DNA from: Pseudoalteromonas arabiensis
GTDB lineage: Bacteria; Pseudomonadota; Gammaproteobacteria; Enterobacterales; Alteromonadaceae
NCBI RefSeq assembly: GCF_001550155.1
Contig: NZ_LRUF01000021.1
Span: 611,875-675,874 of the forward strand
Direction of reading: 5' to 3'
Length of the DNA: 64,000 nt
The notes beneath the pieces were generated by a model. It searched no databases and was not told where the DNA came from. It worked only from the letters and a program-made list of their open reading frames with translations. Positions within the stretch are counted from its first letter, which is position 1; every line of letters starts with the position of its first letter. Shown here in pieces: positions 53,579 to 63,973 of the stretch. The position numbers and the translations under genes were made by a program.

Positions 53579-54832
53579 CTACTCAATACTAACAATAGAT
53601 GACCCACGGACTTTGTATGGTAAATTCAGTTTTTCTTGTACTGGTAATACACCTAAATTGTGATGAAATACAGCTTGTTTAGCTTGAGGTGAAAGAGCGT
53701 TAAACTCTTCAATGATTATACCCTTTTCAGACTCAGCTAGAATAGTTTTATCTAAAAGCTCAGTAAGCTTCTCAGTTGATTTTTCATCAAAAACATTATT
53801 AGTAAATACATCTATTAAGCTTTGTTTTTTATCATCATCAGGAATATTGGAATCTACAAACTTATTAAAATTGTCTAATTCATTATTAATAGAATAACGC
53901 AACTGAACTTCTTTCCAATACAAAGCGTTATTCTTTAAAGCATCCTGCACATCAAGAGGATAGTTGGATAATATAGAAAGTAATTTTTGAGCATTGTTAT
54001 TTATTTCATTTTCATAATCACCTAGCAAAGAATTAATTTTTCTATCAAAATTTCTAGGCTGATATTTATCATTTTGCATCTCCACCAGATAATAAATTGC
54101 ACTTATTTGCTCAGAGTTTAATTTAGGTGCGCCTAAAACTTTCCTAAGATTTTCACCCAAATCTTGTAAATACGACTCTTTTTCCGGCACTTTGATATCC
54201 GCTTTTTCCATTGATTGCTGAACCAATTCATCTATTTTAGAAGAAGAACAAACAATAGAATAATTTAAAACTTCTTTAGCGGCTGCAGTAAAACTAGCAG
54301 GTCTTGATGATAAAGCATACTCTTCTTGTTTTTGGAGAGCTCTCTCAACTAAGTTTATTACACTTTTAGAGTCGGGCCCTAGAAGGTAATAGTTATTGTA
54401 CAATTCACTCGAACTAACTAAAAAGCTACTCCAAAGGGCTAATTTTTCTATTGAATTTGAAGATGCACCATTTAGACTCATTAACCCTGTTGCGAGAACT
54501 GTACCTATCAAAAATTCATCTTTTAACCATCGAGAGTTTTTACTTCCTTGGTTAATATCTTCTAAAGTGGTCATACAATTTGCTTTAGTTAAAAGTAAGC
54601 CCTCTTTTAAAAACTCACTTAAGAGCTCACTAGGAACATTGCAAACCTTATTTGCTGTCTCGGCTGTTTTACATAAAGACACTATAGAGTTGTATGATGG
54701 GTAATAACCACTCTCATTAAGTTCAATTTTCTTTTTCTGAATGTGGCTTTCGGTAATGTATTTATTGTGGTTTACAGTCTCACATCCAGAAGATAATATT
54801 GTTATAAAAGAAGCTATAAATACTTTTTTCAT
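53579..54832 (-). CDS. Large putative lipoprotein of unknown function
   Basis: 417 residues. N-terminal signal with ILSSGC near residue 17, close to a lipobox (Ser rather than Leu at -3). The body is helical, charged and AT-rich in codons, with several Cys early (54, 64, 85) and Cys 193-194-region. No family recognised. The gene is alone, flanked by a terminator downstream. Base composition lower in GC than neighbours suggests acquisition by transfer. Confidence 0.55.
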   Translation of the reverse strand: MKKVFIASFITILSSGCETVNHNKYITESHIQKKKIELNESGYYPSYNSIVSLCKTAETANKVCNVPSELLSEFLKEGLLLTKANCMTTLEDINQGSKNSRWLKDEFLIGTVLATGLMSLNGASSNSIEKLALWSSFLVSSSELYNNYYLLGPDSKSVINLVERALQKQEEYALSSRPASFTAAAKEVLNYSIVCSSSKIDELVQQSMEKADIKVPEKESYLQDLGENLRKVLGAPKLNSEQISAIYYLVEMQNDKYQPRNFDRKINSLLGDYENEINNNAQKLLSILSNYPLDVQDALKNNALYWKEVQLRYSINNELDNFNKFVDSNIPDDDKKQSLIDVFTNNVFDEKSTEKLTELLDKTILAESEKGIIIEEFNALSPQAKQAVFHHNLGVLPVQEKLNLPYKVRGSSIVSIE

Positions 54833-55132
54833 AATAAGTCATTTAAGTAGGAACGTTACATTTGTTAAAATGTAGTATGTAATTTTATTTGTTCAAGGTT
54901 TTACATGAATGAAAATTTCTACTTAACCACTGTAAACCCTCGTGCGCAGCATATGTTTATGCTAAATCTATAAACTCCTTTAGCTTATGTATATCGCTCT
55001 TTATTTTTAGTATGGCAATTTGTCATAATTAGTCCTAAATATGTAACACATTCCAAGACAAGACATAGCCTAGACTAAAAAGCCTGAATTTACTCAGGCT
55101 TATATAATTAATAATGAATACTTCTACCAATC
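54833..55132. other. Intergenic region, AT-rich
   Basis: 300 bases between two minus-strand genes. Contains the hairpin terminator of the 55133 gene and the promoter area of the 53579 gene. A 22-codon plus-strand frame at 54905 is too short to support. Confidence 0.4.
55080..55101 (-). terminator. Rho-independent terminator of the 55133-56005 gene
   Basis: Arms AAGCCTGA and TCAGGCTT with a six-base loop; the minus strand continues TTTTAGTC, giving a T tract after the stem. Confidence 0.7.
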
Positions 55133-56005
55133 TTAGTATTCACTATAGTCAAAGCCCCACATAGTTAAGCTTAATGCTTTCTCTGGATTGTGTTCAGAGT
55201 TATATCCTTTACTCCAATACAACCCTTCCATAATCACATGCTCAGTATTGGGAAATGTTGTTTTATAATTAGCAGTCGAGAACAATGTACCGTTAACATA
55301 CACCTCAACAGACGGCTGTGGGGCAGAATTATCATCTCGAGTAATTATCTTAACGTAGTAGTTACCTATACTAGAACCACTCCCCTGCCATGTATCAATT
55401 TCCATACTTCCATGTAACGTATCTGTTCTTGTACTATTAGGTGATCCACATTCATTATCTGGAATTGCAGGCTGATTTGAGCCATTGAGCTGCCATGAAT
55501 TATCATAATGCTGTAAATAATATTTATTATCATTACATTTGCGAAGCTTCAGAGTTGTGATTGGCCTATGACCAGTGGTCGGTATACCGTCTAAATCCAC
55601 CCAATCTTGGAAAATTATTGCAAAGTCTGGAAACTCTGTGCCTGGTTTCACATTAAACACAAATTCATGTTCACGCGTTTTACTCGGGGAATATAAGCTT
55701 CTTTTAAATCTGACCATCCCCTTTCTACAACGGCTTGATTCTGTATTTCCTTTACACAAAGAGCTACGATGAGAGTTAATGATATACCCATTTATATCAT
55801 CATAATACTCCATATCTGAACTGTACCCACTCAAACTATCCATTAAGTCAAACTCAGGTAGCTTGATATAGTTTGCAGCCTCCCAACCAGGTTTAGTCCC
55901 ACCATAAACTCCTTCATGCGGTTGAGGAGAATAAATATTGGCAAGAGCACTGAATGATATTATTGACCCACTTAAACATGTATATTTAATTATATTTTTG
56001 AGCAT
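55133..56005 (-). CDS. Exported protein, possible polysaccharide lyase-like jelly-roll
   Basis: 290 residues with signal peptide (1-22, ending SALA). Rich in aromatic residues and glycine with repeating beta strands (EFVFNVKPGTEFPDFAIIFQ, YYVKIITRDDNSAPQPSVEV and YVNGTLFSTANYKTTFPN, ending LTMWGFDYSEY). The layout resembles the heparin-lyase-like Polysacc_lyase fold or laminin G-like lectins. That match is a guess; substrate unknown. Separate gene with low-GC codons and a terminator downstream. Confidence 0.5.
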   Translation of the reverse strand: MLKNIIKYTCLSGSIISFSALANIYSPQPHEGVYGGTKPGWEAANYIKLPEFDLMDSLSGYSSDMEYYDDINGYIINSHRSSLCKGNTESSRCRKGMVRFKRSLYSPSKTREHEFVFNVKPGTEFPDFAIIFQDWVDLDGIPTTGHRPITTLKLRKCNDNKYYLQHYDNSWQLNGSNQPAIPDNECGSPNSTRTDTLHGSMEIDTWQGSGSSIGNYYVKIITRDDNSAPQPSVEVYVNGTLFSTANYKTTFPNTEHVIMEGLYWSKGYNSEHNPEKALSLTMWGFDYSEY

Positions 56006-56324
56006 TTCATTTCCTTATTATAGATTTAGTTCCAACTTCGTTAATATTATTAGCATGTTATAGAGAAAAATAAAACATAAAAACAAAAGAGCGAGCTTAG
56101 TTTATTCAACATTAAATGTTCGTTAATGCCGGTTCAAACTATATCTCATTTGTGTTCTTCAAGTACTTTCAATAAGCGACGCTATACACCTAATTTAAAA
56201 CTATTCTACTTTTCGAAAACAAACCCAGCAGTAATTACTGTTTTATCCTTGTTCCCCTCTTGATAATTGCTTGTTCTAGCGCTACTCTAAAAGAGGTGGT
56301 CTGACCTCTATTAAGGAATAATCA
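56006..56324. other. Intergenic region upstream of fadE
   Basis: 319 bases. No gene supported. Holds the fadE promoter candidate (TTGATA at 56260, TACTCT at 56283, 17-base spacer) and a FadR-type site at 56293-56309. Confidence 0.5.
56293..56309 (+). promoter_or_regulatory. FadR-type operator before fadE
   Basis: AGGTGGTCTGACCTCT-like sequence centred on TGGTCTGACC, matching the FadR core TGGTCnGACC and symmetric (AGAGGT...ACCTCT). It covers the predicted start site and lies 15 bp before the ATG, so it should repress fadE when fatty acids are absent. Confidence 0.65.
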
Positions 56325-58781
56325 ATGACTCTCATATTTTTACTAGGTTTACTCGTGCTGCTTAGCGTTGCGAGTTACCACAGATCAAGCTGGAATACCT
56401 GTTTAGGTATTGCCATTGCGACTTTACTTGTTGGCACATTTGCTGGCGCGTTTGGCGCAATTAGTTGGCTACTATTCTTACTTATTGCTGTGCCACTTTC
56501 TGTGACTAGCATTCGTCAACAATACATCATTAAACCAATCTTTGCTGCGTTTAAAAAAGTAACACCGACTATGTCGGATACTGAAAAATCAGCCATTGAT
56601 GCTGGTACTACATGGTGGGAAGCGGATCTATTTTGTGGCCGTCCTGACTGGAACAAATTACATCAGTACCCTGCCCCGAAACTGACTATCGAAGAGCAAG
56701 CGTTTATTGATGGTCCAGTTGAAGAAGTATGTAGCATGCTAGATGATTGGCACGCAACGCACGAACTAACTGATTTACCGCAAGATGTTTGGCAATACCT
56801 GAAAGATAACAAATTCTTTGCCATGATCATCAAAAAAGAATACGGCGGTTTAGAGTTTTCTGCTTATGCACAATCATGTGTACTGCAAAAGCTAACCAGT
56901 AAATCAACGTTACTATCTTCTATCGTAGGTGTACCTAACTCGTTAGGCCCAGGTGAGCTACTTCAGCACTATGGAACTAAAGAGCAAAAAGATCATTACT
57001 TACCACGCCTTGCAAGTGGTCACGAAATTCCATGTTTTGCTTTAACATCACCAGAAGCAGGTTCTGACGCAAGTGCTATCCCTGATTACGGTGTTGTATG
57101 TAAAGGTCAATGGAACGGTGAAGAGGTTGTCGGTATTAGCCTAACGTGGAACAAGCGTTACATCACTCTTGCCCCTGTTGCCACTGTACTTGGACTTGCA
57201 TTTAAACTACAAGATCCAGATGGTTTACTCGGTGAAGACAAAGAACCAGGTATTACTTGTGCACTTATCCCAACAGATACTCCAGGAGTAGAAATTGGCC
57301 GTCGCCACTTCCCGCTAAATGTTCCATTCCAGAATGGTCCTACTCGTGGTAAAGATATTTTCGTGCCACTTGATTACATCATTGGTGGCCCGAAAATGGC
57401 AGGTCAAGGCTGGCGTATGCTTGTTGAATGTTTATCTGTTGGTCGTGCAATCACATTGCCGTCTAACTCAACAGGTGGCATTAAAACAATTGCGCTTGCA
57501 ACAGGCTCTTACAGCCGTATTCGTCGTCAATTCCGTTTACCTATTGGTCAAATGGAAGGCGTTGAAGAGTCATTAGCAAAACTGGCAGGTTACGCATACA
57601 GCTCTGATGCAGCTGTAAGCATGTCAACAGGTGCTGTTGACCTTGGTGAAAAACCATCAGTTGTCTCTGCGATTATTAAATACCACTTAACTGAGCAAAT
57701 GCGTGAAGCAACCATTCACGGCATGGATGTTCACGGTGGTAAAGGCATTATGCTTGGTCCAAACAACTACTTAGGCCGTGGTTACCAAGGTGCGCCAATT
57801 GCAATTACCGTAGAAGGTGCAAACATCTTAACGCGTAATATGATCATCTATGGTCAAGGTGCAATTCGCTGTCATCCATTCGTGTTAACTGAGCTAGGTG
57901 CTTGTGCGATTGAAGACCGTGAAGAAGCACTGTCAGTATTCGATAAAGCGTTAATGGGCCACATTGGCTTTACTATTTCGAACCTAGTTCGTACTAAGTG
58001 GTTAGCCTTTACTAATGCTCGCTTCACAAGCACACCATACAAAGACGAAACAGCGGAATTCTACCGTATTGCATCTCGTTTCAGTGCGTCATTAGCATTA
58101 ATGTCAGATATTAGCATGGCGGTATTTGGTGGTTCATTGAAGCGTAAAGAGCGTATCTCGGCACGTTTAGGTGACTTACTAAGTTACTTATACCTTGTAT
58201 CTGCAACACTTAAACGCTACAACGATGAAGGCCGTAAAAAAGAAGATTTTGCGCTTGTTCAATGGAGCTGCCAAGATCACCTTTACCACTGCCAACGCGC
58301 GCTGGCTGACTTAATCAATAACATGCCATCTGCACCACTTCGTGCGATGCTAAAAATCATGTTATTCCCATTCGGTCGTCCTGTTCGTAAGCCTACTGAT
58401 AAGCTTGAGCACAAACTTGCTCACTTATTACAAGTACCAAGCGAAACTCGTAACCGTTTAGCTAACTACATTTACCTTAAAAACGAGCCGCTTAATCTTG
58501 TTGGTCGTCAAGAGCAAACGCTTAAAGACGTACTCGAAGTTGAACCGCTGTTTAATAAGGTATGCCGTGAAAAAGGCGTAAAACTACCTTTCTTCCAACT
58601 TGATAAAGTAGCGCAAATGGGCTTAGAAGCAGGCATTTTAAGCCAAGCAGAAGCCGACAAACTAGCCGCAGTTGAAAAAGCCCGTCTTGACGTTATTAAC
58701 GTTGACGACTTTGACCCTGCTGACTTAGTTGCTGGTAAAGTTGCTCGTGGCGAAGGCAATAAAAAAGCGGATGCCACTTAA
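56325..58781 (+). CDS. fadE: Acyl-CoA dehydrogenase FadE
   Basis: First step of fatty-acid beta-oxidation. 818 residues, the FadE length with an N-terminal membrane segment (2-50), then the acyl-CoA dehydrogenase core: [15 protein letters not shown] [14 protein letters not shown] near residue 240, [26 protein letters not shown] and [20 protein letters not shown]. The last 250 residues are the FadE-specific helical extension. ATG at 56325 has AAGGAA upstream. Confidence 0.95.
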   Translation: MTLIFLLGLLVLLSVASYHRSSWNTCLGIAIATLLVGTFAGAFGAISWLLFLLIAVPLSVTSIRQQYIIKPIFAAFKKVTPTMSDTEKSAIDAGTTWWEADLFCGRPDWNKLHQYPAPKLTIEEQAFIDGPVEEVCSMLDDWHATHELTDLPQDVWQYLKDNKFFAMIIKKEYGGLEFSAYAQSCVLQKLTSKSTLLSSIVGVPNSLGPGELLQHYGTKEQKDHYLPRLASGHEIPCFALTSPEAGSDASAIPDYGVVCKGQWNGEEVVGISLTWNKRYITLAPVATVLGLAFKLQDPDGLLGEDKEPGITCALIPTDTPGVEIGRRHFPLNVPFQNGPTRGKDIFVPLDYIIGGPKMAGQGWRMLVECLSVGRAITLPSNSTGGIKTIALATGSYSRIRRQFRLPIGQMEGVEESLAKLAGYAYSSDAAVSMSTGAVDLGEKPSVVSAIIKYHLTEQMREATIHGMDVHGGKGIMLGPNNYLGRGYQGAPIAITVEGANILTRNMIIYGQGAIRCHPFVLTELGACAIEDREEALSVFDKALMGHIGFTISNLVRTKWLAFTNARFTSTPYKDETAEFYRIASRFSASLALMSDISMAVFGGSLKRKERISARLGDLLSYLYLVSATLKRYNDEGRKKEDFALVQWSCQDHLYHCQRALADLINNMPSAPLRAMLKIMLFPFGRPVRKPTDKLEHKLAHLLQVPSETRNRLANYIYLKNEPLNLVGRQEQTLKDVLEVEPLFNKVCREKGVKLPFFQLDKVAQMGLEAGILSQAEADKLAAVEKARLDVINVDDFDPADLVAGKVARGEGNKKADAT

Positions 58782-59872
58782 GCAATAAACATTATTCCAA
58801 TTGTTATAACAAACCAAACCAGCGCATAATGCGCTGGTTTTTTTTGCGCTAAATATTGCTGTAATACACACCATACTGCCCCAATGGGGATGTAACTCAA
58901 GTTAGTGCCAAGCATGCTTATAAGTACCACTAGAGCCACAGCAAAAAATATAAGGCTGGGTAAAAACTGGCTTATGTAAAACTGCTTGTCTTGGTTATTG
59001 CTTTGAAAGAACAACCGATATTTTTTAAAAACAGCCAAGCAATCGAAGTGTAATGAACTAGCTAGCAACACGCATACTGAAAAAGCCACAGCTTGTATCA
59101 AGTCACTAAAGTCACTACGAACTGCAATTAGCTGTAATAAAGCGAGCAAGCATGCTAGCAATACTGAGCCACGCCATATTAAGCTCCAGCTGTTCTGTAA
59201 AAAGTAACTAAGCCAAAATAAGGCAAGCGAGTGTACTTTTAACTTATGACTTATTCTCACAGGGGGAATTAAAGTCGAACAGCAGAAAATAGCTACAAAC
59301 CCCAAAAAGTATTGCAGCAAAGTTAAACTAACAGGCAGTAGTACCAATACAAAACTTATTAAGAAGCTATAAAAGAGCGCAAGTGGCCTATAAAGAACAA
59401 ATACCCCGCAAAACCATTGCAACAACATGAACAAAAGGAAATGAGGCACTTGTAGCCATTGCTTTAGCGATAGATCCATTGCTATTAATAAACTCGCAAT
59501 AAGCCAAGCATTACTTAAAAATAGTAATTTGCAGTCAACACACACTCGCCAAGAAGATTTAAATAAACTGCGCTGAAATGCCCTGTTTTGCGCATTTTTA
59601 ATAGCTGGGGTCATGGCCCATAACATCGCCGATTCAAGTAAAAGATAAACCACTGCTAATTTTGCACCGTAAGCGGGTGCTGCATGGCTATCAACTATTT
59701 TTCCAAGCCCTAAAAACAACAGTAAAACCAAACCAAGAAATGCAGGACCTAGTACGAGTGCGAACAGCAAGCTAAAACTCTTTAGCTGAGACAGCATACT
59801 TTTAAGGGTAGTCGTATATGCTAGATATCGAAAAGAGAGAAATGAGATGTATCTGGCAAAGTAGTCAATCAT
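58778..59872 (-). CDS. ABC exporter membrane subunit, hypothetical
   Basis: 364 residues with many membrane helices, little soluble part, ending [11 protein letters not shown]. It overlaps the ATPase gene by four bases (ATGA), hence is its permease by context. Start at 59872 is chosen for this overlap; an in-frame GTG at 59884 is possible. The end overlaps the fadE end by four bases tail to tail. Sequence alone does not identify the family. Confidence 0.6.
   Translation of the reverse strand: MIDYFARYISFLSFRYLAYTTTLKSMLSQLKSFSLLFALVLGPAFLGLVLLLFLGLGKIVDSHAAPAYGAKLAVVYLLLESAMLWAMTPAIKNAQNRAFQRSLFKSSWRVCVDCKLLFLSNAWLIASLLIAMDLSLKQWLQVPHFLLFMLLQWFCGVFVLYRPLALFYSFLISFVLVLLPVSLTLLQYFLGFVAIFCCSTLIPPVRISHKLKVHSLALFWLSYFLQNSWSLIWRGSVLLACLLALLQLIAVRSDFSDLIQAVAFSVCVLLASSLHFDCLAVFKKYRLFFQSNNQDKQFYISQFLPSLIFFAVALVVLISMLGTNLSYIPIGAVWCVLQQYLAQKKPAHYALVWFVITIGIMFIA
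58817..58845 (+). terminator. Terminator of fadE lying inside the permease gene
   Basis: Arms AACCAGCGCAT and ATGCGCTGGTT with a two-base loop followed by eight T on the plus strand, 36 bp after the fadE stop. It is coding sequence for the opposite-strand permease C-terminus. Confidence 0.85.
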
Positions 59873-60459
59873 AATGATGAACACTCAAAACCGTGCTGTA
59901 AAAATACCTCCGGTTCATGGCTTGTTATGATGATCTGCCCATTAGGTTTATCATTGAGGTAGTCATCAAGTAAAGTCAGTAAAAATCGAATGCTTTCTTG
60001 GTCTAATGCTGCACTCGGTTCATCTAACAACAAAAATGGGGCTTGCTTTAAAAAAGCAATAATAAGCTGGCACTTCTTTTGATTACCACTCGACAAAGCC
60101 CTGAAACGGGTGTTCAGATGCTCATCAAACCTAAATCCAGTAATAAGTTGCTCTGGCATTTCTTTCTTTAACGCCTTGCAACTAAGTTCAATAATTTGTC
60201 GCGCGGTTAAAAAATCGGGCAGCGCAATACGGTCACTGGCAATCGAAACATAATTTTGAACAGATTCTATTGTTTCACTATTGAATAAAACATACCCTGA
60301 TTGTGAACTTTCGAGGCCTGCAATGATCATCAGTAATGTTGTTTTGCCCTTGCCATTAGCTGCTTGTAAACAAGTTTTTTTGCCGTTGAACTGCTTATTA
60401 TAATTTTTAAAAACTTGAGCCGAAGCGAAACGCTTATTGAGGTCTTTAATTTCTATCAT
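59869..60459 (-). CDS. ABC transporter ATP-binding protein
   Basis: 196 residues. P-loop AANGKGKTT (first Gly of the usual motif is Ala), signature LSSGNQKKCQ, Walker B FLLLDEPSAALD, H-loop TSHE. Small size fits a minimal exporter ATPase. Next gene (59872 minus) is the membrane half. Substrate unknown. 5' region of 150 bp shared with the divergent S9 peptidase gene. Confidence 0.85.
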   Translation of the reverse strand: MIEIKDLNKRFASAQVFKNYNKQFNGKKTCLQAANGKGKTTLLMIIAGLESSQSGYVLFNSETIESVQNYVSIASDRIALPDFLTARQIIELSCKALKKEMPEQLITGFRFDEHLNTRFRALSSGNQKKCQLIIAFLKQAPFLLLDEPSAALDQESIRFLLTLLDDYLNDKPNGQIIITSHEPEVFLQHGFECSSL

Positions 60460-60608
60460 GATTATTACTTTAATTCTGGAAAAATACTAACACACTAGTG
60501 TCCACATTTAGTTACACGATTTGTAACAAATATCGACGCTCGAAGGCTTGCGTTTATAAATTGAACAAGTAAGACTCTATTGCGGAAAAATAAAAAGGAA
60601 TAATTACA

Positions 60609-62534
60609 ATGAAACCGAGTTTCCAATTAGCAGCCATTGCTTGTGCGCTCAGCCTTGCATTAGCAGGATGTTCACAGTCAAACCAATCAACAACCAGTAC
60701 TAACAACCAACAGCAAGTGCAAACAGTTAAACAATATGATGCTGAGACCTTTTTTGATACAACCTCAATTATGGGCAGTAGCTTTTCGCCGAAGGGCGAC
60801 AAAGTACTAATAAGCAGCGACGAAAGCGGTATTTATAGCTTGTACGAAGTCGATATTAAAACCGCCAAGAAAACCCGTTTAACAGATTTTGAAGACAGTA
60901 CTTATGCAGTCGCTTATTTCCCTAACGATGAGCGCGTGCTATTTACTAAAGACTCAGGGGGTAACGAGCGTTATCACATCTATGTTCGCGAAACCGATGG
61001 CACAGTTAAAGACCTCACCCCTGGTGAAGAAACCCGTGCAGGATTTGCTGGCTTTACTGAAGATGGTAAACACTTCTTTATAACCAGCAACCAACGCGAC
61101 GCTAAATTTATGGATCTGTACCGCGTTGATACTAGCAGCTATGAAGTGACCCCTGTTTATCAAAATACTATGGGGCTTGATGTCGGTGCAATCAGCCCTG
61201 ATGGCCGTTTTATTGCTTTATCGAAAAACAATTCTAACAAAGACAGCGATGTATTCATTCTTGATACTCGCAAAAAAACGCTTAAACCTGAACTCATCAC
61301 TCATCATGACGACGATGCCAAGTTCGGTCCTGAAACCTTCTCAAGGGACAGTAAATCACTGTATTACTCAACCGATGCCAAAGGTGAGTTTGCAGAAATT
61401 TGGCGCTATGATTTAACCACTGGCGAGCATAGCCCTGCCCTCAAAGATGAATGGGATGTGAGCTTTATTTATTTCTCTAAATCTGGCCGTTATCAAGTAA
61501 GTGGTGTTAATGCGGACGCAAGCACTAAGGTGTCGATAATCGATACCACCACAGGTAAAGGCATTGCTATGCCATCGCTGCCTGCTGGTAATTTACGAGG
61601 TGTAAACTTCTCTGCTGATGAAAAAACCATGGCGTTTTACTTGAATTCAGATACCTCACCAAGCAACTTATTTGTGTGGCAACTCGGTGAGTCGAAAGCG
61701 AAACAGTTAACTAACACACTAAGTGATGCAATTGATCAAAGTGACTTAGTTGAAAGCACAATTGTGCGCTTTAAAAGCTTTGATGGTTTAGAAATCCCAG
61801 GGGTTTTATACAAGCCTAAGCAAGCAAACAGCAACAACAAAGTACCAGCTTTAGTTTGGGTGCATGGCGGCCCTGGCGGACAAAGCCGCACAGGTTATAG
61901 TGCGATGCAGCAGCATCTAGTCAATCATGGTTATGCCATTTTTGCAGTCAATAACCGTGGCAGTTCAGGTTACGGTAAAACCTTCTTCCATTTAGATGAC
62001 AAAAAACATGGCACTGACGATTTACAAGATATCGTTTATGGTAAAAAGCACCTGCAAAGCCTAGATTGGGTTGATGCAGACAAAATTGGCATCATGGGAG
62101 GGAGTTACGGTGGCTTTATGACCGCTGCAGCACTTGCCTTCGAACCTGAAGAATTCAAAGTAGGCATCAATATCTTTGGTGTGACAAACTGGGTTAGAAC
62201 CTTAAACTCGATTCCACCATGGTGGGAAAGTTTTAAAAAGGCGCTGTATGATGAAATGGGCGATCCAGCTACAGACGGCGAACGTCACCGTGCAATTTCG
62301 CCACTCTTTCACGCTAAAAACATCACTAAACCATTAATGGTGATCCAAGGTGCTAACGACCCACGGGTTTTACAAGTTGAAAGCGATGAACTTGTTGCCG
62401 CTGTAAAGGCAAATGGTGTGCCTGTCGACTATGTGTTATTTGATGATGAAGGCCATGGTTTTACTAAAAAGGAAAACCGCATAAAAGCCTCAAACGCATA
62501 CCTTGAGTTTTTAAATACCTACTTAGATAAGTAG
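60609..62534 (+). CDS. S9 family prolyl oligopeptidase-like lipoprotein
   Basis: 641 residues. Signal peptide with lipobox LALAGC (about 16-21), so envelope-anchored. Residues 50-370 form a beta-propeller (SFSPKGDKVLISSDESGIYS, YFPNDERVLFTK); the alpha/beta hydrolase domain has GGSYGGF (nucleophile Ser near 499), an Asp near 585 and His in DEGHGF (about 618). Related to dipeptidyl/acylaminoacyl peptidases common in Alteromonadales. Likely digests peptides. Confidence 0.9.
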   Translation: MKPSFQLAAIACALSLALAGCSQSNQSTTSTNNQQQVQTVKQYDAETFFDTTSIMGSSFSPKGDKVLISSDESGIYSLYEVDIKTAKKTRLTDFEDSTYAVAYFPNDERVLFTKDSGGNERYHIYVRETDGTVKDLTPGEETRAGFAGFTEDGKHFFITSNQRDAKFMDLYRVDTSSYEVTPVYQNTMGLDVGAISPDGRFIALSKNNSNKDSDVFILDTRKKTLKPELITHHDDDAKFGPETFSRDSKSLYYSTDAKGEFAEIWRYDLTTGEHSPALKDEWDVSFIYFSKSGRYQVSGVNADASTKVSIIDTTTGKGIAMPSLPAGNLRGVNFSADEKTMAFYLNSDTSPSNLFVWQLGESKAKQLTNTLSDAIDQSDLVESTIVRFKSFDGLEIPGVLYKPKQANSNNKVPALVWVHGGPGGQSRTGYSAMQQHLVNHGYAIFAVNNRGSSGYGKTFFHLDDKKHGTDDLQDIVYGKKHLQSLDWVDADKIGIMGGSYGGFMTAAALAFEPEEFKVGINIFGVTNWVRTLNSIPPWWESFKKALYDEMGDPATDGERHRAISPLFHAKNITKPLMVIQGANDPRVLQVESDELVAAVKANGVPVDYVLFDDEGHGFTKKENRIKASNAYLEFLNTYLDK

Positions 62535-62572
62535 TAAAATAGTAAAGATTAAAGGCCGGTTTTATACCTAAT

Positions 62573-62600
62573 GCCAGTCAGTTAAGCTGACTGGCTTTTT
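62573..62600 (+). terminator. Hairpin terminator in the left end of the IS
   Basis: Arms GCCAGTCAG and CTGACTGGC with a four-base loop then TTTTTTC on the plus strand. Located 38 bp after the S9 peptidase stop; blocks read-through into the IS or ends the peptidase transcript. Confidence 0.7.
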
Positions 62601-63906
62601 TCTTTGTGGGGTATTTAGTCGGTCTTTTCCTCACAACTCTTGGGTAATACCTATCAGGCCGTTTGTCAGGTAATTTCATCATCCTTAACGATTCCATCAG
62701 GTATTCATAGTGAACGGGCAACTTGGTTACTGTTTCCGGTAAAGTGGTTAGGAAGAACACGATGATGTGTCTCATGCAGAGGCCGAAGCTAAGCCGCGAT
62801 GGGGATAGCTCAGGCATATCTTTAACGGCATCCAGCATAATCATCCGAATCAGGTTGTAGGCCAGTAGTAGTCCCCAGAGCTCCTGTCGTACCATCTCAG
62901 GTTTCTTGCTACGAAGTGTTAGCTTGGCCTGATTTAGCGTCTGTTTCATTTCCCTGAACCCTAGCTCTATTTCCCAGCGTTGAACGTACACATCAACAAC
63001 TTCTTCGTAGGGAAACTGCAATACATCGACCATTGAACTGAGCACATGGTAGCTTTTCCCGTCTACTTTGTAACTGGTTAGCCTCGCGTCGATGGTTTCT
63101 GGTAGACCATCAAATTTTTTCCGAGCCTGAGGCGAAGTCTTGAGAGTGATAACAGCATCATGTTCGCTTAGTCGGTGTTTTACTGTGTACTGTAGATCTT
63201 TACGGGCAGGGAGCATCCAGTGCGTATTAACGCCTTTAGTCATCCATAAGTACAATAACCCCAGCGAATAATATCCTCTGTCGAAAAGAGTCAGAGAGTT
63301 ATTGGGAACCGAAGGAATAAGCCGCTGCGCAAGAGACATCTCCCCCACATCCCGACTGTCAAACTCACTGGCCAGTAGAAGGTGGCTGGAGGTTTCCATC
63401 AGACTACACATGCGTACCTGTGGATACGGATTATCGCCTTTAGCATTACGGTCACAACCGAATGCAGTAAGGTTCTCACCGGTATCCTGAGCACGAAACA
63501 TCACGCCATCAACTGCTAACACATTTAAACCACACCACTGTTCAAAGGCAAAATCACCAAAGGCCCGTTGTGCCATCAGCTTAAAGACGTGACCGACAGC
63601 TTCATCACCTAGTCGTTGCCGAGCTTGAACTACCGCACTGGGGGCAACAAATCGATTTTTACCTGGTAATGAGATATCAAGTTTATTTGCGATGTCCCAG
63701 ACAGGGTCATTACGAAAAAGACTCATACCCACGATAGTAAATACGACCGAATCCAGAGGTAACCGGCGACGTCTGATAGTTGCTACGCCCGATAGTGTAT
63801 AGGCTTGCTGAAGAAGTTCAGGGTCGACAAAAGACATAAGCTTATCGACAGCCTTCAAGTCTTCCGCATGACTAAATGTTTCATCGAGGTTTGTGAGTAA
63901 AGACAT
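62578..63906 (-). CDS. IS4 family DDE transposase
   Basis: 442 residues, the same length as IS4 transposase. Matching blocks: RRRLPLDSVVFTIVGMSL, FVAPSAVVQARQRLGDEAV, catalytic D in LAVDGVMFRA, D in LFDRGYYSLGLL, and the Y-(2)-R-(3)-E-(6)-K signature in YVQRWEIELGFREMK. The ORF is intact; its stop codon lies inside the left inverted repeat. Likely active or recently so. Confidence 0.94.
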   Translation of the reverse strand: MSLLTNLDETFSHAEDLKAVDKLMSFVDPELLQQAYTLSGVATIRRRRLPLDSVVFTIVGMSLFRNDPVWDIANKLDISLPGKNRFVAPSAVVQARQRLGDEAVGHVFKLMAQRAFGDFAFEQWCGLNVLAVDGVMFRAQDTGENLTAFGCDRNAKGDNPYPQVRMCSLMETSSHLLLASEFDSRDVGEMSLAQRLIPSVPNNSLTLFDRGYYSLGLLYLWMTKGVNTHWMLPARKDLQYTVKHRLSEHDAVITLKTSPQARKKFDGLPETIDARLTSYKVDGKSYHVLSSMVDVLQFPYEEVVDVYVQRWEIELGFREMKQTLNQAKLTLRSKKPEMVRQELWGLLLAYNLIRMIMLDAVKDMPELSPSRLSFGLCMRHIIVFFLTTLPETVTKLPVHYEYLMESLRMMKLPDKRPDRYYPRVVRKRPTKYPTKKKASQLN

Positions 63907-63909
63907 AAA

Positions 63910-63943
63910 AAAATCCGATATCAGTTTCTGATATCGGATTTTG
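63910..63943. promoter_or_regulatory. Hairpin upstream of the transposase, inside the IS
   Basis: Arms AAAAATCCGATATCAG and CTGATATCGGATTTT around a loop of a few bases, immediately before the transposase start. In IS4/IS10-type elements such structures hide the ribosome site when transcription enters from outside. Confidence 0.65.
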
Positions 63944-63957
63944 AAGCCTTTAAAAGA

Positions 63958-63973
63958 TCGGTCAACCGATCAT
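63958..63973. repeat. Inverted repeat GATCGG-TCAA-CCGATC in the IS right end
   Basis: Short palindrome with two GATC (Dam) sites between the outer inverted repeat and the hairpin, in the transposase promoter area. Dam sites tie such elements to replication. Confidence 0.5.

Noticed and set aside
54905..54973. Plus-strand 22-codon ORF
   Set aside because: Too short, no ribosome site, no recognisable product; likely chance in AT-rich sequence.
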